DNA from: Argyresthia goedartella
Lineage: Eukaryota; Arthropoda; Insecta; Lepidoptera; Argyresthiidae
Length of the DNA stretch: 64,000 bases
Direction of reading: 5' to 3'
Assembly: GCA_949825045.1 (NCBI GenBank)
Contig: OX463829.1
Location: 30,505,715-30,569,714 of the forward strand
Part shown: one piece after another, positions 43,819-56,045 of the stretch
Layout: each line of letters begins with the position of its first letter
Numbering within the stretch: position 1 is the first letter of the stretch
Position numbers and translations under genes: made by a program
The notes under the pieces: generated by a model
Database searches by the model: none
Seen by the model: only the letters and a program-made list of their open reading frames with translations
Told to the model about the DNA's origin: nothing

Positions 43819-45596
43819 CTATCTATCTATTGGGTCTATTGGGTTAATGCTGTAGGCTGTTGATCTTGTAGCGGCGCTACTGATTGGTACGGTTAGCAGC
43901 GTTAACATGAGACATGCCATGAAGCTGGTGATTTTGCTTCCTCTGGTTCGAGACTCCTTCATTGTTGGGGTTGGCTTCTTTTGCTCTTCTTGGGAATCCA
44001 GCTTGACTTCTGGTTCTAAAGTGTTCCTCGGTAGTGGGGCCAGTTTGTTGATCGGTCGTTTCAGTGTACCACCCTTAGCTTTCAGAGTGACGACCCGTGT
44101 GTTGCCGTAGCTTCCCGGAAATAGGTCTATCACTTTTCCCATAGCCCATTTTCCAGGTGGCAGGTTTGCTTCCTTTATTAGTACAAGATTACCTTTTTTC
44201 AGGTTTTCTCGTTTCTGTTGCCATTTTGTTCGAAGTTGTAGTTGATGAAGGTATTCATTGGACCATCTTTTCCAAAAATGTTGATGCATCATTTCTGTTA
44301 ATCTCCATCTGTTCCTGAGATCGATATGTTTAATATCACTGTGTTCATCTTGGTACAGTGACATGATGCGACTTCCCGTAAGGAAGTGTCCTGGCGTTAA
44401 GTACTCGATGTCATCTGGGTCTTCTGAGATAGGACAAAGAAGGCGGCTGTTTAAACAGGCTTCGATTTGGTGCAGTAGTGTCGAAAACTGCTCCAATGTC
44501 AGCTTTTGATCTCCAAGGACCCTCGGTGATGTTTTGCTGATCGTACTGCAGCTTCCCATAGTCCTCCTGCTTCTGGAGCCAGTGGTGGATTGAAGTGCCA
44601 CTGTATCTCTAAGGAGTTGACTTCACTACAGAATTCTGGGGACATCAGCGTCTTGAAGGACTTGAATTCTTGTCGTAGGGCCCTTGCCGCCCCTAAAAAG
44701 TTGGAGCCATTATCTGAGTACATATGTTTTGGGGTACCCCTTTTGGCACACATTCTCTTTAAAGCCGCGAGGAATGTTGATGACGTCATATCCGACACGA
44801 GTTCTATGTGGATGGCTTTCGTGACCATGCAGATGAAGATGGCTATGTAGCCTTTGCTTGTCTTCACTCCTCTGCCTTTGTTTATTTTTATCTCCACGTG
44901 CCCGGTGAAATCTACCCCTGTGTGAGTGAAGGGGCGCGACGGTGTTATTCTTACACTCGGCAGATTTCCCATGATCTGTTTGGTCTTGTTAGATCTGTAT
45001 CTGTGGCAAGTGATACAAAGCCGGAGTTGTTTTTTCACAGCTCTATTTCCTCCAACGACCCAATACCGGTGCCTTAATTTGGCTAACGTTAGGCGGGGAC
45101 CGCCGTGCAAAGTTTGCTTGTGGGTCAGCTCGATGACCAGTTCAGTTAGGCGGCCGCTGTGAGGTAGAATAATAGGATGTTTCGTATCATAGTGTAGCGC
45201 TGAAGCTTGTAAACGTCCTCCAACTCTCAGTATACCGTAGTCGTCTATGAAGGGTGACAGTTGCAGAAGTTGACTTTTCTTGCTCACGGATCCAGTTTTC
45301 TTTATGTTTTCCAAGTCATCTCCAAATTCTTCCGTTTGGGTGGCCTTGATGACGATGTTTCTTGCTTTTTCAAGTTCTTGCAGTTCCAGATAGTTTTCAA
45401 ATGTTCGTTTCGTAGTTGTTTTTTCTTTAAATCTCAGCAACCAACTGATTTTTCTTGTAATATGCTCTAACGAACTGCGCGACGCAAGCAATGTTTTGAT
45501 GACCGATGTAGAATTCGTCGCCTCGACATGTGTTTGTGTAGGTATTGCTGACACACACGTTTGGTGGACTTCGTTAATTGTAGATTTCGAACTCAT
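43819..45596 (-). pseudogene. BEL integrase (frameshifted)
   Basis: Two overlapping frames, 45596-44499 and 44601-43819. The first holds the HHCC zinc module (HKQTLHGG, CITCHRYR), the catalytic D of HTGVDFTG, the D of SDNGSNF and the E of GLWEAAV. The second carries the C-terminal domain (YLTPGHFLTG, HFWKRWSNEYL, GNLVLIKE, GGTLKRPI) and then a hydrophobic segment that probably belongs to env. A frameshift at about 44520-44550 separates them. The DDE residues survive but no full-length integrase is possible. Confidence 0.85.
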
Positions 45597-45716
45597 TTCA
45601 GTTTTTTCCTGTTTATTCCAGTCAGGTAACCATTGAGGTTTTTAGTTGTGTGGGTAGGAGACCTCTGGTTGCACAATCAGCTGGATTTTCTCCCGATTTC
45701 ACTTACCGCCCTTCTG

Positions 45717-47941
45717 TTACGGGTGTGATTTTTTTAATTTGTGCGGTTCTGTTTCCGATGAACTTTTCCAATTGGCTTCATTTCCCCATAGCCATGCTAG
45801 GACCACTTGGGAGTCTGTCCAACAATAAATTTGCACTGGTACTTCAGTTAAGAAATTTTTGACCTTCTGCATTAGTTTCGCTAATAGGACGGCCCCTTCC
45901 AGTTCAAGCCTCGGTAGAGTTACTTTCTTCCTAAGTGGAGCCACTTTTGTTTTAGCAATAATTAGGGTTATGCTGATTTTTCCAGTTTCAGATACGGTTT
46001 TGCTGTAGATGACGCTTAAAATAGCCTTTTCGCTGGCGTCGCAAAATCCGTGTAGTTGTACGCCTGCCTTTGGGTGTCTCCAATTAATCCATCGTTGTAG
46101 TTTTATGTTTTTGATATTAGGTGGATCGGAGCGCAATAACTCCCATTCTTTTGTTATTTCGTTAGGCAGGCATTCGTCCCATGTGAAATTATCCTTCCAT
46201 AGTTTTTGGAACATGATCTTAGCTTTGATAACCATGGGGGCCAACCATCCCAGTGGGTCGTATAGTTTGCTTATTTCGGATAGCAAAATACGTTTTGTCA
46301 GTTTTCCGTTGCTTGTTGGGACCTCCCAGTTGAAGAAAAACACGTCGTCGTTTGTCATCCAGCTGAGACCCAGAGTTTTCGTTAATTCTTCTTTTTTGAA
46401 GTTGAAAGTATTCTGATCAGTTTTGTATTTTTGCTGTAGATTTTGTAGAATAGCTGGCTCGTTGCTCGCCCACTTCCGTAGGGTGAATCCACCCTTTCGA
46501 AGTAGTTTGTCCAGCTGTAACTGAAGTTCCTTCTCATCATCGATTGAGTTTCGCCCAGTTATGACGTCATCCATGTAGAATTCATGACGTAGAGTTTTTA
46601 TGCATCTGGATATGTCCTTCCTTCATCATCAGCTAGTTGTCGTAGAGTGCGCATAGCGAGGAAAGGCGCTGCTTTCGTTCCATACGTCAAAGTGCATAAC
46701 TGCATTTCCTGAAGCGGCTCTGATGGTGATGATCTCCAGATAATCTTCTGTAAGGCTTGCTGATCTTCGTGCACGTAGATTTGCCGGTAATTTTTTTTCA
46801 CATCCGCTGTCAGTGCGAATTTGTACTTTCTCCCGTTGATAATAAGGGCTGAGATGTCCTTTTGGAGGTTAGGACCTTTTTCCATGCAGTCGTTGAGGCT
46901 AAACTTCGTATCGGTTTTCATTGACGCGTTAAATACTACTCGTAGTTTGGTTGTACTAGACTCTTCTCTAATTACACCGTGGTGAGGTAGGTATGTATGT
47001 AGTTGCGAGTTTGTTGACCTTTTTGCCGGTTTCATGTGACCCAGTGCCTTGTATTCATTTATGAATTCTTTGTAGCGTATTGCAAGTTGTTGTTGTTTAG
47101 CCATTCTTCTCTCTAATTGTAAAAATTGAGAGACGGCCTGAGGCTTTGATTGCCCTAGTTTTGTTGTGATGTCGTCCTTCAATGGCATCTTGACTATGTA
47201 TCTGCCGTCGCACCGCCGTTTCGTTGTTTCCACATAGTACTTTTCGCAGAAGTCTTCATGAGCGGTGCTGTCGGTTGTTATTTCTTCAGTTTCCCAGAAG
47301 CGCGTGATATCGTCAAGCTCATTGAGGGTGACGAAGCAATTCAGGGTCTTCATCTTCATGTTTCCACACAGGATCCATCCTTTGGTCTGTTGCGCTATTG
47401 GTGCGTTGTTGTTTTCCTGTTTGAGGAGGCCGCCCATGATAATTTCGGAGTAGTAGTCCGCCCCTAACAGCACGTCGATAGGGCCAGATATGTGGTGAGA
47501 TGGGTCAGCTAGTTCGATGTTCTCGAGATGATCGAAGTTCTCATGTTTCAAATTGGTGATCGGCAAATTGTTTATCAGTTTTCTCATTATCAGCGCTTTC
47601 GCTACAAATTCGAAGTCGGAATGAATAGATCTGCATTCCATCCTGACGGCTCCTTTGCTGTTTCCTATGGATGCGCCAACTCCAGACACTACTGCGCTCA
47701 GTTTTCTCCTCGGAAGTCGTAGCCGTTGTGTAGAATTTTCGGTGATCAGAGTTACTTGAGAGCCTTGATCAATGAGTGCTCTCAGTTTCACGTAGTCGCC
47801 GTCAGCATTTTTCACCAGTAGTTGGGCAGTAGCCAATAACACCTCGTTGCCATCCTCATTTATGTGATTTGCTGCCCTTAGTCCAGTAGGAGGTCCTGCG
47901 GTTGATGTCCGTTGAGCGCGATAGTTATGATCATGTAACAT
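45717..47941 (-). pseudogene. BEL protease, reverse transcriptase and RNase H (frameshifted)
   Basis: Frame 47941-46598 has the protease (RALIDQGSQVTLI, with DQGS at the catalytic position) and the RT N-terminal half (LRVVFNAS, LTADVKKNYRQI, LTYGTKAAPF). Frame 46574-45717 begins at the YMDD box and continues to RNase H (GFCDASEKA, YCWTDSQVVLAWL). A stop and frame change at about 46575-46600 splits the RT just before YMDD. Another frame change near 45760 and an in-frame stop near 45710 follow. A 23-bp deletion at about 45640 is unique to this copy; the other breaks are shared with the duplicate. Confidence 0.85.
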
Positions 47942-49519
47942 TGTATGATGATATTTGTCGCAGATCTTGCATGTTTTCTTTGACTCGCATTTTTTCGTGC
48001 CATGACATCTTGCAGAGTTGCAATTTCACAACATCCATGATTCTTGCTTCGACGGCCATGTCTTGAAATGTAGGACAGTTCATCAACACATGATTTTTAC
48101 TGCATAGTGGGCATGTCCAAACGGAAAAGTGATAAGTTTTTGTCCACGGTTTCGGCTTATTCTCGTTCGATCTGTAGTTATTATATTTGTTTGAAAACTT
48201 GGCTGATCCGCTTGTTGTGGATTGTTGATGTTTTTGGATATTCTTATCGTTGGACATGGTTTCAAGCGCCATGAACTTTGACTCCAAAAAGCATATGAAC
48301 TCTTCTAAATCCGGAAAATCTCTTGGATTTTTCAAGTCGTGGATATAGTCGCTGTATGTTGAGGGATCCAATTTCTTCAGTAATAGTTGCACGAGGATTG
48401 GGTCCCAAGTTTGCGTATTCAGGCCTATATTATTGAGTGCGTTCAGGCATTCGAGTGTGACGTCATGAAGCTTCTTGATGCTCTTGGCGGTTGGTTCAAG
48501 CATTTCTGGTTGATTTAGCAGAGTGTTGACGTATGATGAGAAGATAAGTCTTCGTAATCGTAGCGGTGATATATTATTTCCCAGGCGGAGTCGTAGTTTT
48601 CCGCACTTACGTTGGCTTCGTTTTTCAGTTTAGTTTTCAGGTGTTGCATCTTCTGTGCTTTGGATAGAAGCGGATTTGTATGAATATTATCCGTAAACAG
48701 GTCCTTAAAGGATACCCATTTAGTATAATCTCCGTTAAATTCCGGCAGATCTATTTTCGGAGTTGACTTCTGGAAGTGTTGAGACGACCACATTTTTCGG
48801 TTTAGTTCTGTCTTGTATTCATCATAGGTAGATTCCCACTATTCCCACTTGTTGAATTCATACACGTATCCCGCGTTCGCACCTTGTAGTAGGTACTCGA
48901 GCTCCCAGTGTATTTTGTCAATTGCGCCCCATTTAGCTTTCAATGTGGCGAGCTTATCCTCTAATTCCCATTTTTCGGTGCTTGAGGAGATGTTGATTTT
49001 CGAAACAGCTCTTTCGAAGGCGTTAAAGTTGAAGCGTTGCTGACGCAACAGAGTTTCGGCCTTGTTGCTATCAATGTTAGTTCCCGGGGTTGCTTGCGCT
49101 CTTTCCGGCGGTTGCGTTCCCGATGTGCTCGCGATGGCGGTAGGAGTATGGGAGTGTTGCTGTTGCATCCATCCCTCCGTAGTTAGTAGTTGTTGTTGCG
49201 GTGGTTGCTGTTGTAGTTGTTGAATGTTTTGCAGTTTTGCTGTTGTTGTTGTTGTCGTTTCATTGTACAAGGCTCTGGTCTTCGTGTAGACGTCTTTCAC
49301 GAAGTACTCGTTGCTTTTGTCTTCAACTTGCAAAAGTGTTTTGTGGTTGATTTCGAACTCCAGCCAGTGGGAGTCCAGAGCATTGGATCGTTTCTCCAAG
49401 TACTCTTGAGTTTTGCGAGATGCGGAGTCCTTCTTGTAGTTTTGACAGATTGTCTTGATGTTTTCGAAGGCTGCGCTCTGCTTGTTGATGAGTTCTTCAA
49501 TCTCTGCGTTGCTGAACAT
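47931..49519 (-). pseudogene. BEL gag (broken)
   Basis: Pieces 49519-48839, 48793-48515 and 48503-47931. The N-terminal piece is helical and has a Gln-rich stretch from about residue 100. The middle pieces match BEL/DUF1759-type gag (LPEFNGDYTKWVSFKDLF, NALNNIGLNTQTWD). The last piece has CPLCSKNH and further Cys/His residues of knuckle type, completed in the protease frame. Breaks: in-frame TAG at 48839-48841, a frameshift at about 48520-48560 and one inside the zinc region near 47990. Gag would normally be continuous with pol in BEL elements. Confidence 0.8.
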
Positions 49520-49715
49520 TTTGGTAGTTGACGGGTTTTCCGTAGGCTTTAGGTTCTGGAAACCCCAACGTTGTCGATGTCTTCAGTTTCCACTATGGTG
49601 GACTTCCTCGTAGAGTTGAGGTCAGTTAGGGCGTCTTCTTGCGTACAAGCACACGATGTTTGCTTGCTAGGTAGCTTGCACCGTAGAGTTGGACGACTCG
49701 AGGTCTGATGTTGAA

Positions 49716-49729
49716 GGTTCGAAGGACCA
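49716..49729 (-). other. Candidate primer-binding site
   Basis: On the coding strand TGGTCCTTCGAACC starts six bases inside the 5' LTR. It begins TGG, as expected for pairing with a tRNA CCA end. The same sequence is at 55030-55043 in the duplicate. The tRNA species was not identified. Confidence 0.5.
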
Positions 49730-49735
49730 ATTTTA

Positions 49736-49984
49736 TGTATGGGCCGTCAGGTCTTGTTGCCGCAGCCCGTTGCTTCGTTCGTTAGGGGTGGATAGTTGTA
49801 GTTAAATCCAGCTAGTTTAATAACCGACGTTTATTATCGAGTAAGACAAAAGTAGAACGCTGATGTGGTTCGGTTCTGTTCACTAGTAGTTGATGTAAGT
49901 AAGTGGCAGTTAGGTATAAGAGATTGCTAAATTTATACAATAATAATTGCTAAGTAAGTATTGTGCAAGGCGTTGGCCTGTACA
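49736..49984 (-). repeat. BEL element 5' LTR (inner copy, 249 bp)
   Basis: TGTATGGGCCGTC to CCTGTACA on the plus strand, followed by ATGTC. It differs from the LTR at 55050 by a single visible substitution (GTTAGGTAT against GTTAAGTAT), which fits duplication rather than independent insertion. Confidence 0.9.
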
Positions 49985-50429
49985 ATGTCGGCTAGATTTG
50001 TGTCGAGAGGGAAGCATTTTCATAGAAGATCACAGAGATTCTCATGTCAGTACAAAAATAAACTAAGGTCACAGTGACATTTTTTTGGGTTTCATTACCT
50101 ACTCAGATGTACAACTCCGATAGTTCTAAGAATTAACATTCCAACAGAATCACTTGATAAGCCAGTCAACACGGTCTGCAGCCTCTATATTGCACCTAAT
50201 CAATTAGGATTCTCCCCAAACATGCTGAAGCTGGTGAGGTGCCTTGAAAGTTGGTTTGAGCTACACAGCAAGAAGTCCACCTACACACAAGAACAGATGG
50301 GCCTTTGTTAGGGTTCCGTATCTTAAAAAAACTGGTCAAGTGCAAGTCTAACTTGCGCACGAAGAACTTGCTTGGTTCCGTACCACCGTGAAATAGCAGG
50401 TATGGTGTGGAGTGAACAATTTGGATTGT

Positions 50430-51016
50430 AGTTCAGTTAGGCGGCCGCTGTGAGGTAGAATAATAGGATGTTTCGTATCATAGTGTAGCGCTGAAGCTTG
50501 TAAACGTCCTCCAACTCTCAGTATACCGTAGTCGTCTATGAAGGGTGACAGTTGCAGAAGTTGACTTTTCTTGCTCACGGATCCAGTTTTCTTTATGTTT
50601 TCCAAGTCATCTCCAAATTCTTCCGTTTGGGTGGCCTTGATGATGATGTTTCTTGCTTTTTCAAGTTCTTGCAGTTCCAGATAGTTTTCAAATGTTCGTT
50701 TCGTAGTTGTTTTTTCTTTAAATCTCAGCAACCAACTGATTTTTCTTGTAATATGCTCTAACGAACTGCGCGACGCAAGCAATGTTTTGATGACCGATGT
50801 AGAATTCGTCGCCTCGACATGTGTTTGTGTAGGTATTGCTGACACACACGTTTGGTGGACTTCGTTAATTGTAGATTTCGAACTCATTTCAGTTTTTTCC
50901 TGTTTATTCCAGTCAGGTAACCATTGAGGTCCAACCCACCATAAGTTGATGGTTTTTAGTTGTGTGGGTAGGAGACCTCTGGTTGCACAATCAGCTGGAT
51001 TTTCTCCCGATTTCAC
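50430..51016 (-). pseudogene. Duplicate copy: RNase H end and truncated integrase
   Basis: Copy of the 45139-45660 region. It begins with the GENPADCATRG motif that in the first copy is disrupted by the 23-bp deletion, and includes the integrase N-terminal region. It is cut by the duplication junction at about 50430, before the zinc module is complete, and the frame then runs into flanking DNA up to 50348. No catalytic core is present. Confidence 0.85.
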
Positions 51017-51030
51017 TTACCGCCCTTCTG

Positions 51031-53255
51031 TTACGGGTGTGATTTTTTTAATTTGTGCGGTTCTGTTTCCGATGAACTTTTCCAATTGGCTTCATTTCCC
51101 CATAGCCATGCTAGGACCACTTGGGAGTCTGTCCAACAATAAATTTGCACTGGTACTTCAGTTAAGGAATTTTTGACCTTCTGCATTAGTTTCGCTAATA
51201 GGACGGCCCCTTCCAGTTCAAGCCTCGGTAGAGTTACTTTCTTCCTAAGTGGAGCCACTTTTGTTTTAGCAATAATTAGGGTTATGCTGATTTTTCCAGT
51301 TTCAGATACGGTTTTGCTGTAGATGACGCTTAAAATAGCCTTTTCGCTGGCGTCGCAAAATCCGTGTAGTTGTACGCCTGCCTTTGGGTGTCTCCAATTA
51401 ATCCATCGTTGTAGTTTTATGTTTTTGATATTAGGTGGATCGGAGCGCAATAACTCCCATTCTTTTGTTATTTCGTTAGGCAGGCATTCGTCCCATGTGA
51501 AATTATCCGTCCATAGTTTTTGGAACATGATCTTAGCTTTGATAACCATGGGGGCCAACCATCCCAGTGGGTCGTATAGTTTGCTTATTTCGGATAGCAA
51601 AATACGTTTTGTCAGTTTTCCGTTGCTTGTTGGGACCTCCCAGTTGAAGAAAAACACGTCGTCGTTTGTCATCCAGCTGAGACCCAGAGTTTTCGTTAAT
51701 TCTTCTTTTTTGAAGTTGAAAGTATTCTGATCAGTTTTGTATTTTTGCTGTAGATTTTGTAGAATAGCTGGCTCGTTGCTCGCCCACTTCCGTAGGGTGA
51801 ATCCACCCTTTCGAAGTAGTTTGTCCAGCTGTAACTGAAATTCCTTCTCATCATCGATTGAGTTTCGCCCAGTTATGACGTCATCCATGTAGAATTCATG
51901 ACGTAGAGTTTTTATGCATCTGGATATGTCCTTCCTTCATCATCAGCTAGTTGTCGTAGAGTGCGCATAGCGAGGAAAGGCGCTGCTTTCGTTCCATACG
52001 TCAAAGTGCATAACTGCATTTCCTGAAGCGGCTCTGATGGTGATGATCTCCAGATGATCTTCTGTAAGGCTTGCTGATCTTCGTGCACGTAGATTTGCCG
52101 GTAATTTTTTTTCACATCCGCTGTCAGTGCGAATTTGTACTTTCTCCCGTTGATAATAAGGGCTGAGATGTCCTTTTGGAGGTTAGGACCTTTTTCCATG
52201 CAGTCGTTGAGGCTAAACTTCGTATCGGTTTTCATTGACGCGTTAAATACTACTCGTAGTTTGGTTGTACTAGACTCTTCTCTAATTACACCGTGGTGAG
52301 GTAGGTATGTATGTAGTTGCGAGTTTGTTGACCTTTTTGCCGGTTTCATGTGACCCAGTGCCTTGTATTCATTTATGAATTCTTTGTAGCGTATTGCAAG
52401 TTGTTGTTGTTTAGCCATTCTTCTCTCTAATTGTAAAAATTGAGAGACGGCCTGAGGCTTTGATTGCCCTAGTTTTGTTGTGATGTCGTCCTTCAATGGC
52501 ATCTTGACTATGTATCTGCCGTCGCACCGCCGTTTCGTTGTTTCCACATAGTACTTTTCGCAGAAGTCTTCATGAGCGGTGCTGTCGGTTGTTATTTCTT
52601 CAGTTTCCCAGAAGCGCGTGATATCGTCAAGCTCATTGAGGGTGACGAAGCAATTCAGGGTCTTCATCTTCATGTTTCCGCACAGGATCCATCCTTTGGT
52701 CTGTTGCGCTATTGGTGCGTTGTTGTTTTCCTGTTTGAGGAGGCCGCCCATGATAATTTCGGAGTAGTAGTCCGCCCCTAACAGCACGTCGATAGGGCCA
52801 GATATGTGGTGAGATGGGTCAGCTAGTTCGATGTTCTCGAGATGATCGAAGTTCTCATGTTTCAAATTGGTGATCGGCAAATTGTTTATCAGTTTTCTCA
52901 TTATCAGCGCTTTCGCTACAAATTCGAAGTCGGAATGAATAGATCTGCATTCCATCCTGACGGCTCCTTTGCTGTTTCCTATGGATGCGCCAACTCCAGA
53001 CACTACTGCGCTCAGTTTTCTCCTCGGAAGTCGTAGCCGTTGTGTAGAATTTTCGGTGATCAGAGTTACTTGAGAGCCTTGATCAATGAGTGCTCTCAGT
53101 TTCACGTAGTCGCCGTCAGCATTTTTCACCAGTAGTTGGGCAGTAGCCAATAACACCTCGTTGCCATCCTCATTTATGTGATTTGCTGCCCTTAGTCCAG
53201 TAGGAGGTCCTGCGGTTGATGTCCGTTGAGCGCGATAGTTATGATCATGTAACAT
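51031..53255 (-). pseudogene. Duplicate copy: protease, RT and RNase H
   Basis: Exact structural copy of 45717-47941 shifted by 5,314 bp, with frames 53255-51912 and 51888-51031. It has the same split just before YMDD and the same later frame change. A few amino-acid changes are visible, for example Lys to Thr at the codon near 51510. The shared breaks show that the parent was already dead when duplicated. Confidence 0.88.
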
Positions 53256-54833
53256 TGTATGATGATATTTGTCGCAGATCTTGCATGTTTTCTTTGACTC
53301 GCATTTTTTCGTGCCATGACTTCTTGCAGAGTTGCAATTTCACAACATCCATGATTCTTGCTTCGACGGCCATGTCTTGAAATGTAGGACAGTTCATCAA
53401 CACATGATTTTTACTGCATAGTGGGCATGTCCAAACGGAAAAGTGATAAGTTTTTGTCCACGGTTTCGGCTTATTCTCGTTCGATCTGTAGTTATTATAT
53501 TTGTTTGAAAACTTGGCTGATCCGCTTGTTGTGGATTGTTGATGTTTTTGGATATTCTTATCGTTGGACATGGTTTCAAGCGCCATGAACTTTGACTCCA
53601 AAAAGCATATGAACTCTTCTAAATCCGGAAAATCTCTTGGATTTTTCAAGTCGTGGATATAGTCGCTGTATGTTGAGGGATCCAATTTCTTCAGTAATAG
53701 TTGCACGAGGATTGGGTCCCAAGTTTGCGTATTCAGGCCTATATTATTGAGTGCGTTCAGGCATTCGAGTGTGACGTCATGAAGCTTCTTGATGCTCTTG
53801 GCGGTTGGTTCAAGCATTTCTGGTTGATTTAGCAGAGTGTTGACGTATGATGAGAAGATAAGTCTTCGTAATCGTAGCGGTGATATATTATTTCCCAGGC
53901 GGAGTCGTAGTTTTCCGCACTTACGTTGGCTTCGTTTTTCAGCTTAGTTTTCAGGTGTTGCATCTTCTGTGCTTTGGATAGAAGCGGATTTGTATGAATA
54001 TTATCCGTAAACAGGTCCTTAAAGGATACCCATTTAGTATAATCTCCGTTAAATTCCGGCAGATCTATTTTCGGAGTTGACTTCTGGAAGTGTTGAGACG
54101 ACCACATTTTTCGGTTTAGTTCTGTCTTGTATTCATCATAGGTAGATTCCCACTATTCCCACTTGTTGAATTCATACACGTATCCCGCGTTCGCACCTTG
54201 TAGTAGGTACTCGAGCTCCCAGTGTATTTTGTCAATTGCGCCCCATTTAGCTTTCAATGTGGCGAGCTTATCCTCTAATTCCCATTTTTCGGTGCTTGAG
54301 GAGATGTTGATTTTCGAAACAGCTCTTTCGAAGGCGTTAAAGTTGAAGCGTTGCTGACGCAACAGAGTTTCGGCCTTGTTGCTATCAATGTTAGTTCCCG
54401 GGGTTGCTTGCGCTCTTTCCGGCGGTTGCGTTCCCGATGTGCTCGCGATGGCGGTAGGAGTATGGGAGTGTTGCTGTTGCATCCATCCCTCCGTAGTTAG
54501 TAGTTGTTGTTGCGGTGGTTGCTGTTGTAGTTGTTGAATGTTTTGCAGTTTTGCTGTTGTTGTTGTTGTCGTTTCATTGTACAAGGCTCTGGTCTTCGTG
54601 TAGACGTCTTTCACGAAGTACTCGTTGCTTTTGTCTTCAACTTGCAAAAGTGTTTTGTGGTTGATTTCGAACTCCAGCCAGTGGGAGTCCAGAGCATTGG
54701 ATCGTTTCTCCAAGTACTCTTGAGTTTTGCGAGATGCGGAGTCCTTCTTGTAGTTTTGACAGATTGTCTTGATGTTTTCGAAGGCTGCGCTCTGCTTGTT
54801 GATGAGTTCTTCAATCTCTGCGTTGCTGAACAT
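53245..54833 (-). pseudogene. Duplicate copy: gag
   Basis: Copy of 47931-49519 with the same three pieces (54833-54153, 54107-53829, 53817-53245), the same in-frame stop and the same frameshifts. One visible change replaces Met by Lys in the Cys/His region near 53320. Confidence 0.88.
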
Positions 54834-55049
54834 TTTGGTAGTTGACGGGTTTTCCGTAGGCTTTAGGTTCTGGAAACCCCAACGTTGTCGATGTCTTCAG
54901 TTTCCACTATGGTGGACTTCCTCGTAGAGTTGAGGTCAGTTAGGGCGTCTTCTTGCGTACAAGCACACGATGTTTGCTTGCTAGGTAGCTTGCACCGTAG
55001 AGTTGGACGACTCGAGGTCTGATGTTGAAGGTTCGAAGGACCAATTTTA

Positions 55050-55298
55050 TGTATGGGCCGTCAGGTCTTGTTGCCGCAGCCCGTTGCTTCGTTCGTTAGG
55101 GGTGGATAGTTGTAGTTAAATCCAGCTAGTTTAATAACCGACGTTTATTATCGAGTAAGACAAAAGTAGAACGCTGATGTGGTTCGGTTCTGTTCACTAG
55201 TAGTTGATGTAAGTAAGTGGCAGTTAAGTATAAGAGATTGCTAAATTTATACAATAATAATTGCTAAGTAAGTATTGTGCAAGGCGTTGGCCTGTACA
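55050..55298 (-). repeat. BEL 5' LTR, outer copy (249 bp)
   Basis: Same limits as the LTR at 49736, followed by ATGTC and then 440 bp of flank identical to that at 49990-50429. Confidence 0.9.
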
Positions 55299-55647
55299 AT
55301 GTCGGCTAGATTTGTGTCGAGAGGGAAGCATTTTCATAGAAGATCACAGAGATTCTCATGTCAGTACAAAAATAAACTAAGGTCACAGTGACATTTTTTT
55401 GGGTTTCATTACCTACTCAGATGTACAACTCCGATAGTTCTAAGAATTAACATTCCAACAGAATCACTTGATAAGCCAGTCAACACGGTCTGCAGCCTCT
55501 ATATTGCACCTAATCAATTAGGATTCTCCCCAAACATGCTGAAGCTGGTGAGGTGCCTTGAAAGTTGGTTTGAGCTACACAGCAAGAAGTCCACCTACAC
55601 ACAAGAACAGATGGGCCTTTGTTAGGGTTCCGTATCTTAAAAAAACT

Positions 55648-56045
55648 GGTCAAGTGCAAGTCTAACTTGCGCACGAAGAACTTGCTTGGTTCCGTACCAC
55701 CGTGAAATAGCAGGTATGGTGTGGAGTGAACAATTTGGATTTTACATAGCAAAATGTTGTTTACAAAGTTATTGGTGCGGCTACTTTTACACTCCATGTG
55801 CGTAAACAGGTGAATTCATAAGCTTGTATGTGGTATTGAAAGAATTGTTGTGTGGGAGCCCCCTTAAATATTTATTATGTTCTGTTTTTTAGTATTTGTT
55901 GTTATAGCGGCAACAGAAATACATCATTGAAATGTCATCTGTCTAACTACCACGGTTCATGAGATGCAGCCTGGTGACAGACGGAAGGCGGAGGCTTAGT
56001 AATAGGGTCCCGTTTGGCACTCTTGGGTATGGAACCCTTAAAAGG
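55648..56045 (-). repeat. Repeat family B, near-complete minus copy
   Basis: Starts AACTGGTCAAGTGCAAGTC and contains GGTTCCGTACCACCGTG, ACAAAGTTATTGGTGCGGC, GGGAGCCCCCTTAAAT, GTTATAGCGGCAACAGAAAT, GCAGCCTGGTGACAGACGG, AGTAATAGGGTCCCGTTTGG and GGAACCCTTAAAAGG. Its first 95 bp also appear at 50334-50429, because the tandem-duplication breakpoint lies inside it. Confidence 0.75.

Larger units (their letters stand above)
42153..55298 (-). mobile_element. BEL/Pao LTR retroelement with env-like gene, internally duplicated
   Basis: Minus-strand element in Akt intron 6. The 3' LTR is at 42153-42403 and 5' LTRs at 49736-49984 and 55050-55298. ATGTC flanks it at 42148-42152 and again at 49985-49989 and 55299-55303, a 5-bp target duplication as usual for BEL. 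Original order from 49984 down: 5' LTR, candidate primer-binding site, gag, protease, RT/RNase H, integrase, env-like gene, 3' LTR. A 5.3-kb segment including part of the element, its 5' LTR and 445 bp of flank is repeated at 50430-55743. All genes carry stops or frameshifts, most shared by both copies. Confidence 0.9.
50430..55743 (-). repeat. Tandem duplicate (5,314 bp) of 45139-50429
   Basis: Offset 5,314 for gag, RT and LTR, and 5,291 left of the 23-bp indel at about 45640/50930. The unit begins inside integrase at TTCAGTTAGGCGGCCGC and ends inside a family B repeat at GAACAATTTGGATT. The junction at 50427-50431 reads GGATT-GT-AGTTCAG with no shared microhomology and perhaps two extra bases. 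I saw about ten single-base differences by eye, so the copies are about 99.8% identical. Confidence 0.9.

Noticed and set aside
49217..49531. Plus-strand ORF with a Cys run opposite gag, and its duplicate at 54531
   Set aside because: Shadow of the Gln-rich stretch of gag (CAA/CAG read as TTG/CTG and TGT/TGC on the other strand).
55510..55797. 95-codon minus ORF at the edge of the duplicated flank
   Set aside because: It lies inside repeat family B and similar peptides come from other copies of the repeat. No protein family seen.
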